NCBI GenBank assembly: GCA_024803745.1
Contig: JANJXV010000024.1
Coordinates: forward strand, 14,458,427 to 14,522,426
Direction of reading: 5' to 3'
DNA from: Megascapheus bottae
Lineage: Eukaryota; Chordata; Mammalia; Rodentia; Geomyidae
Length of the DNA stretch: 64,000 bases
Position 1 is the stretch's first letter. Each line of letters starts with the position of its first letter. Below are positions 57,663-64,000 of the stretch, piece after piece. The notes below the pieces were generated by a model. That model was given only the letters and a program-made list of their open reading frames with translations. It made no database searches and was not told the DNA's origin. A program made the translations under genes and the position numbers.

Positions 57663-57955
57663 TATGTTTCTAAGAGTATATTTGACTTGAACAAGAAACA
57701 CTGGGCACTTAAATGGACATGCCAAATTATAACTCCCTGTAAAATCATTTTAAGTTTAGGAAAAAAATTTTAAAAGAAAATTTTCAAATAAGGATTAAAG
57801 TATCAATTAAAAAGAGTAAATTTGCTTAATGTATGAGCATGTTATAATGGAATACATTACTTGATGTACCTAATCTACACTAACTAAAAAGAAACTGAAA
57901 AAAAAAGATTTGCCTAAGTTAAATCATGGAGTTAAATTGTTTGAAATGTTTTCAG
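57663..57955. other. AT-rich noncoding sequence
   Basis: Nothing recognisable. Strongly AT-rich. Confidence 0.45.
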
Positions 57956-58184
57956 TTCTTGATTAATACTGCTACAATGCTTTATAGAATGTATATTTTT
58001 GTTGAATTACACTTTCGTTCCTCTTGAATAAATACTTAGGCATGGAGCTGCTGGGATAGAGGAGAAATGTTTTATGTTCAAATGGTTATGCAGATTATAT
58101 TCAACCAGAAAGATATATGACTTTCAATTGTTCTACATCTTTACTGAAATTTGAAGTTGACATTCTAGACCTTGCTTCTGTTTT

Positions 58185-58372
58185 TTGTTCTGGTATTGAG
58201 CTTGAATTCAAGGTCTCTCTTTTAATCTCTCTCCCTTTTCTTTCTTTCTCCACTTGAGCCATGCCTCCATTTCCAGCTTTTTGTTGGCTAGTTGGAGATA
58301 CAAGTCTCTAGGATTTGTCTGACTCCAGTGCCCAGTTTTGGCAGTGCCTTTTCTGTTAGTTATGCTAGCAAG
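58185..58372 (-). mobile_element. B1-ID SINE, antisense, partial
   Basis: 'tattgagcttgaattcaagg', 'ccacttgagccatgcctcca' and 'gttggagatacaagtctcta' mark an antisense SINE that lacks most of the B1 5' end. It interrupts the old LINE-1. Confidence 0.65.
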
Positions 58373-58789
58373 AGAGAAGCTGTACCGCATATGTTTCTTT
58401 GTCATGACCAATGATGTTTGATACCTTGTCAACTTCTAAAGTATTTATTAGCAATTTGTTTCTTGCCATGCAATACATTTTATTTTGAGTTTGCCTTCTT
58501 GCTATTAGCTTATAGGAGTTTATATGTTATGAATGCAGATCCTTTGTCAAATTATCTGGACAATACTATTTTCCCAGGGTGAGGTTTGCTTATTTGCTTT
58601 TTTTAATAGTATATCTTCACTGACTAGAGATTTGAAAATATCTACTGAAAATTAAAAATTCTAAATTTTATGAAATCTAATTTTTCAAATTTTAGGATTA
58701 ATTATTTTGTTGTACCCTAAGAAATATTTGCCTTCTAAAATGGGGAAGGTATTTTTTTGGTCTTGTTTCATAGACTTTGTTTCTAGCTT

Positions 58790-58790
<1 letters not shown>

Positions 58791-58837
<47 letters not shown>

Positions 58838-59080
58838 TCTTGTTAGTTGTAGGGGCCTGAACTTGGGGCTTGGGCACTGTCCTTGAGCTCTTTATGCGTA
58901 AATCCAGCACACTATCACTTTAAGCCATAGCACCACTTCTGGTTTTCTGGAACTTAACTGGAAATAAGAGTCTCATGGACTTCACTGCCCTGGCGGGCTT
59001 TGTGCTTTGATTTCCAGATGTCAGCCTCCTGAGTTGCTAGGATTACAGGCATGAATCACCAGTGCCAAGCTCTACATTTA
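58791..59080 (-). mobile_element. B1-ID composite SINE, antisense, with a (TCTA)n tail
   Basis: A TCTA array (58791-58837) abuts the antisense SINE ('ggggcctgaacttggggctt', 'cttctggttttctggaactt', 'gagttgctaggattacaggc'). Confidence 0.8.
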
Positions 59081-59689
59081 GCTCTTTTATACTAATTTTT
59101 GTGTGGTAAACAAGAGAGAAATTGAGGTTCTTTCCCCTCCCCCTCGGTTTTTGAGTAGTTATGTCTCTTAGCATGATTTGTTTAAAAGACAGTTCCTTCT
59201 CTTTCAATTTGGCTTTCCTACTTTATTGAAAATTAGTGACCAAATACATCTTGATGCTGTTTTTCACTTTCTATTTTTTCAGTTGATCTATTTGTCTATC
59301 TTTATGCCAATACCACATAGTATTAGTAAGTCTAGCTCTATAATAAATGATGAAACAAAGTAAGAGAATTCCTTTGTTAATACTGTGTAGTTGTTCTAGG
59401 CTCTGTGCTTATCCATATAAATCTTAGAATAACTTTTTAAATTGTAAAGAAAAATCTGCATAACACAAATTTTGAAATGTTATATTTTCAGAAGTATTCA
59501 GTTCTGCCTTGAATGGAATCTTTGTGAGTTGATAGGTCAATTTTGGGAAAAATGAAAAATTTAGCAATTCTGAAGTCAATGAAAATATTTATTTATCTAT
59601 CTGGTTATATCTATTTCAATTTCCCTTAACTGTGCCTTATAGTTTCAGTGTAGAGGTCTATCCTTTCATGGAGCATGATTTCTTTTCCC

Positions 59690-62035
59690 TTTTTATCTTT
59701 AAGTAGTTGTAGAAATAAGCTACCATTTAACAAAGTAGTTTAGGTGTACAATGCATTTTTATTAATGTCACCCCTTTCAACATTCTTACCTAATCCTCCC
59801 AACTTACCCCCCCCCCTTTATTTTTCTTACTCTTGTGGAATAACCATTGAATTATTGACTATATTCTTCTCTTCTTCTTCATTCATCTATTGCTCTTCCT
59901 TTTCTCTTTTCAAGTACCCATTTACCCATTTTGTTGAACTTTTGACTTTGCCTTTCTAAGGAGTTACACCATTTGAGTTCTCTTGAGTCTACCACATTTT
60001 AGTTAAAACATTCATATATAATTGCATACTACCCAACATATTTACTTATAGGTTTATAAGCTAATTCTGGCTTGCATACCACCCAACATACTTATACATT
60101 TATAAGCAATATCTGGCTTCTATGCATCAACCTTTGTCTCTGGGCTTGACTTATTTCACTTAACCTAATTTTTTTCCAGAGCTGTCCATTTTCTTTTCTT
60201 TCTTTTTTTTTTTTTTGCAAATGATGCAATATTCTTTCAAACAGATGAGCAAAATTTTATTATGTCTATGTACCACATTTTCTTCCTCCATTAAGGAGCA
60301 TCTTGGCTGATACCTTCTCTTGGCTATGGTAAATTGAGCTTCAATGAACATGGTTGTGCTGATAGCTTTAGTGTATCCTGGTTAGTAATCTTTTGGAAGA
60401 ATGCCAAGGAGTGGAATTGCTGGATTGTAGAGTAGTCTTCTGTTTAGTCTTTTGAGGAACCTCCATATTGCTTACCAGAGTGGTTGAACATTTTACATTC
60501 CCACCAACAGTGTCTTTGAGTTCCCTTTTGGCCCCTATCCTCACTAACAGTTGTTGTTTTCTTAATGACTATTCTCACTGAGGTGGAATTTCAGTCTTGT
60601 TTTGATTTGGATTTCCTTTATGGCCAAGATTTTGAAACTTCCCTGGATTTGTTTCATCTTTCAGGTATTTAATGAAACCTTTGATCCATTTTCAATTAAT
60701 GCTAGGGCAAGGTGATCTATAAGATCTAATTTCAGTTTTCTGCATATGATTATCCATTTTTAAGCACCATTTGTTGAAGAGGACGTCTTTCTTCTAATCT
60801 ATGTCTTTGGCTCCCTCACCAACTATTAGGTCTATGAATTTATTTTTAGATTTTCTATTCTTTTTCATTGATAATCAAGCCTGTTTTTGTGCCAGTACCA
60901 AGCTGTTTTTATTACTGTAGTTCTGTAGTAGAGTTTGAAATTCTTGGATTTGATGTTGTTTATTACTATTTCAATTTAATTGCTTGTTATATATCTATTT
61001 AGTTGGGTTATATCTTCTTGGCTCAATTTCAGTATATTTGTGGTCTCTAAAAGAATGCATCCATTTTTGCCAGATTATTCAAGTTATTGGCATAAAGGTT
61101 TTCCCTGAAATATTCTGAATTTTGCTTGTTTCTGTTGTGATGTTCCCTTTTTCATCTCTAATTTTATTTAGGTGTTTTCTCTTAGGTCTGCTAAGGGCCT
61201 GTTCATTTTTATTTTTTTTTCAAAGACTCAACATTTTGTTTCATTGATTCTTTGAATGTTATTTTTAAAAGTCTATAATCTGTTTATTTCAGATCTAGTT
61301 TTTATTTTTTCCTGACATTAGAGTATTGATTTGATATTTCTCTAGTTTGTTGATACAGGTTTTATAACTATAAACTTTCCTCTATGTACTGCCTTAGCTA
61401 TGTCTCAGAGGTTCTGGTATATCATATGGTAATTTACATTGAATTCCAGAAACATTTGGATTTCCCTTCTTGTCTCTGGGTTATTCAGTAGTGTATTATG
61501 CAATTTCTATGGGTTTGAGTATTTTCTGTGATGGTTTTTGCTGTTGAGTTCTAATTTTACGCCATTATAGTCTGAAAAGGTACAGAGGATAATTTTGATT
61601 TATTTGTGAAATTTATGAGATTTGCTTTGTGACCTAGGATATGGTCTATTTTTCAAAATGTTCTATGGATTACCAAGAAGAATGTGTATTGTGACACTGC
61701 TGTGTGTAATGTTCTATAGATGTCTGTAGGATCCATCTGGTCAAAAAAGTTGTTGAGCTCTGAGATTTCTTTGCTGAGTTTTTGCCTGGATGATCTATCC
61801 ATTGGTGACAATGGTGTCTGGAAGTCATCAACCATCAATGTGCTGGGCTATGTGTGATTTAGAACAATTAGTTTTTGTTTTATAAAGTGAGCTTCAGCCT
61901 TTGGTGCATAGATATTTAGAATTATGTCCTCCTAGTTTCATGTTATAGCACACTCCATGTCCTTTGTCTCTTTTGTGGACATTTTTAATGATATCATTAA
62001 TAACACTTAAAACTTTTATTGCTTCTATTTTTCCT
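59690..62035 (-). mobile_element. younger nested LINE-1, antisense, with an internal ORF2 gap
   Basis: On the minus strand the element has a 3' UTR (59700-59960), the ORF2 C-terminus (60150-60960) and then a jump to much more 5' ORF2 sequence (60960-62035). The segment between them, roughly the reverse transcriptase core, is missing at about 60960. The 3' UTR type is shared with 8.1 and 41.8 kb. It sits inside the older LINE-1. Confidence 0.75.
61653..61838 (-). pseudogene. LINE-1 ORF2 endonuclease-domain fragment
   Basis: A 61-codon minus-strand frame resembles the late part of the APE-type endonuclease domain of LINE-1 ORF2, with 'DDFQTPLSPMDRSSRQK', 'ISELNNFF' and 'DIYRTLH'. The usual Gly-Asp-Phe-Asn catalytic motif reads Asp-Asp-Phe-Gln here, so the copy is inactivated as well as fragmentary. 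Confidence 0.8.
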
Positions 62036-62904
62036 CTTAGGATATGGAAATGCAGCTGATTGTTGACATATTAATATTATATTGACAATTTAAAATATAT
62101 TTACTTTTTATGTCTTATAGTAATTTTGGTTGATCTGTTACAGTGTTATTGCATGTAAATCCTATGTTCTGAAAATACAACTAGGCTTATTTCTTTCTCC
62201 AACTTGTCTGACTGTTCTTCCTTTGTCTTTCCTTTTTGCATTGGTTAAGACTTCAGTGAACATTTTTGCTTTGCTTTTTACTTTGCCATTAAGGGCAAAG
62301 TTGTTGATAGCTTTTTTTTTTTTATCAGATTTAGGAAGAGTTGTTTTGGGCTTGGGAAAAAACCCTAGAGATTCTTTAAAAAGAATCATTTAAGGATATT
62401 GAATTTTGTCTAGTATGTTGACTGAAATGATCATATCATTTTTTTATATTCATTAAGTTAGTGAACTACATTGACTTAATATTGAATGGCTAGTTAGTCT
62501 TGCATTCCTGAGAAAAATATTAAATGTTTGTGATGCATTATTCATTTAATGCATAAATGGATTTGATTCACACCTATTGTGCTAAGGAATTTTGTGTTTG
62601 GATGCCTGAAGGATATTTTTATGAATTCCTTCATTGTAAAATCCTTTTCAGAATTCAGTATTAGGGTTCAGGTGGCTTTATAAAACACATAGGAGAGTGT
62701 TTCTTTTCTATTTCTAAAAGAGTTTGTGTAAACTTGGCATTATGATTCTTTTATGTGCCTGACAAAATATAAATTATTAATGAATCTGTTTGGGAGTGAA
62801 CTTTTCATTGCTGTAGGCTTTTTAAAAAAACTACAAATTCAATTTTAGATTTAGGACTACTGTATTTAAATATTCCGTGTTTTCTCAGTTTAGAAAGTTT
62901 GTAG

Positions 62905-62995
62905 TTTTTCCGTTTTGGATGGTATTGGGATTTGAACTTGAGGCCTCCCACTTGCAAGGCAAAACACTGCTTTGCTGCCTGACCCATTCAGCCAA
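62905..62995 (-). mobile_element. short SINE-like fragment, antisense
   Basis: 'gtattgggatttgaacttga' and 'cccacttgcaaggcaaaaca' interrupt the old LINE-1 and resemble an antisense ID-type unit. Short and diverged. Confidence 0.35.
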
Positions 62996-63484
62996 ACCCA
63001 TCATGATGTCTGTAATTGTCTTTCATTTCCCTTTTAATATTAGAACAATTTGTAGTAACAACACTGTTTCCAGTTCTGATTTTTTAATACCTGATCAGAT
63101 TTGCTATGTGTTTATTAATTTCATTAATTATTTTCAGTCTAATTATTACTGTTAATTTTCTTTATTTACTCATTCTTTGATTTCCACTATTATTTTTATT
63201 ATTTGCTGTTTCCTACTTTTCTTTTATTTTGTTTTCGTGTATCAACCTTTTCAATATAGAAACTTAGATAATTGGCTATATTTTTCTTTTTTATAATTAT
63301 TGAAAGCCATAAATTTCCATGTAAACATTGTTTTAACTGCATCCCACAAATTATAATGTGGAACATTTTCATTACCATTCAGTTCAGTATTTTCTAATTT
63401 CCTTTGGGATCAATTATCTATCCATGACTTAAAAAATGTGTTGTTTATAACTTCAAAATACTTGCTATCTTCTGAATGTTTAAC

Positions 63485-63850
63485 GTGTTTCAGTCTATTT
63501 TGTTTCGCTATAATAAAATGCCTGAGATTGAGTAATTTGTAGCAAACAAATTTATTGGCTTACAGCTGTGATATCCAGTATTAAGTTGCTGGTATTTAGG
63601 AATAGACTTCGTGTGGTAGCATCACACAGTAGAGGATTGGCAGGCAAGAGTGGGCAAGACTTGCCTTTTAAAATGTCACCAGTCCCACTTAGGAGGGTAG
63701 AGCCCACATGACCTTATCTCTTCCACCAAACCCCATCTTGAAGCCCTTTTCCAAAGATAGTTACCTTTTAACAGGCCTTATTGGAGGGTGGTGGCATTTG
63801 AACCATTGCATAGTCTGGTGGATATTGAACTTACAACTGCAGTCACATTA
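63485..63850 (-). mobile_element. MaLR LTR remnant, antisense
   Basis: 'cgctataataaaatgcctga' plus 'gattgagtaatttgtagc', then 'tttattggcttacagctgtg', and at the far side 'cttccaccaaaccccatctt', correspond to the antisense order of an MST/MLT-type MaLR LTR. Non-coding and old. Confidence 0.6.
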
Positions 63851-64000
63851 CATTCTTTGTATGATTTCTATTATTTGTTGTATGTTCTGAATTGTTTATG
63901 GACCAGAAAATAGAAGCCCTATTTGTATACTTCATGCATATTCGAAGCGAAGCTTTCTAAAATGTTTAGGTGTAACATTCTATACACTTCAAACTGTCTT
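63851..64000. other. AT-rich noncoding sequence to window end
   Basis: Nothing recognisable. Confidence 0.5.

Larger units (their letters stand above)
57960..63480 (-). mobile_element. old LINE-1, antisense, split by a younger LINE-1 and SINEs
   Basis: Old ORF2 homology covers about 57960-59685. Examples are 'gcagatcctttgtcaaatta' and 'gtctatctttatgccaatac'. It then resumes at about 62040-63480 with 'aatgcagctgattgttgaca', 'gatattgaattttgtctagt', 'aactacaaattcaattttag' and 'actgcatcccacaaattata'. The two parts are consecutive in ORF2 order, so they are one element split by the insertion at 59.69-62.03 kb. All frames are decayed. Confidence 0.8.

Noticed and set aside
20500..59100. Possible CRISPR-like or other regularly spaced repeat system
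   Set aside because: The repeated units are dispersed SINEs on both strands with individual target-site duplications, not a regular array.
62130..62393. 87-codon plus-strand frame with hydrophobic segments
   Set aside because: It lies in antisense old LINE-1 sequence; AT-rich DNA gives hydrophobic translations by chance.
1..64000. Bacterial-type features (operons, ribosome binding sites, terminators)
   Set aside because: All repeat families are mammalian, and open frames are short and unsupported, so such features do not apply.

Overview
This window is nuclear DNA from a mammal, most likely a rodent, and I find no protein-coding gene of its own in it. The taxonomic call rests on the retroposons. 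Two tRNA-derived SINE types occur again and again on both strands. One is a dimer of two ID-like units carrying RNA polymerase III A and B box motifs. The other is a short 7SL-derived B1 unit fused to an ID-like unit. That pair, together with rodent-type LINE-1 3' ends, points to the kangaroo rat / pocket mouse / gopher group (Geomyoidea) or close relatives. The call is made from remembered element structure, not from a database search.

Layout. From 1 to about 28 kb the sequence is mostly single-copy-looking and moderately GC-rich. It holds scattered MIR fragments, a few SINEs, one 5'-truncated LINE-1 (12.6-13.2 kb), an old LINE-1 piece (10.2-10.9 kb) and many simple repeats. From about 28 kb onward it becomes steadily more AT-rich and repeat-dense. 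There are LINE-1 3' ends at 29.3, 31.5, 35.4, 51.2, 51.8-53.2 and 57.2 kb, old LTR-type elements at 28.5, 35.9 and 63.5 kb, an L2 3' end at 40.9-41.3 kb, and several copies of another ancient interspersed repeat at 41.2-42.7 and 49.4-50.5 kb. The last 6 kb (57.9-63.5 kb) is almost entirely antisense LINE-1, with a younger LINE-1 nested inside an older one.

Most open reading frames of 60-190 codons here behave as chance frames: none resembles a known cellular protein. The two longest (338 and 296 codons, on opposite strands at 53.4-54.5 kb) exist only because a long purine tract lacks stop codons. The only frames I can assign to a protein family are decayed LINE-1 ORF2 fragments. The window is best read as an intron or intergenic stretch. 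A few AT-rich blocks with homeobox-like TAAT cores are candidate conserved noncoding elements, but this cannot be tested from one sequence.

The points most worth a second look are structural. They are a 453-nt uninterrupted purine tract with an internal 103-bp perfect duplication, a 334-nt uninterrupted pyrimidine tract, a repeated association of microsatellites with SINE 3' tails, several nested insertions dated by target-site duplications, and one unassigned protein-like frame at 40.3-40.5 kb. I found no undescribed gene system.
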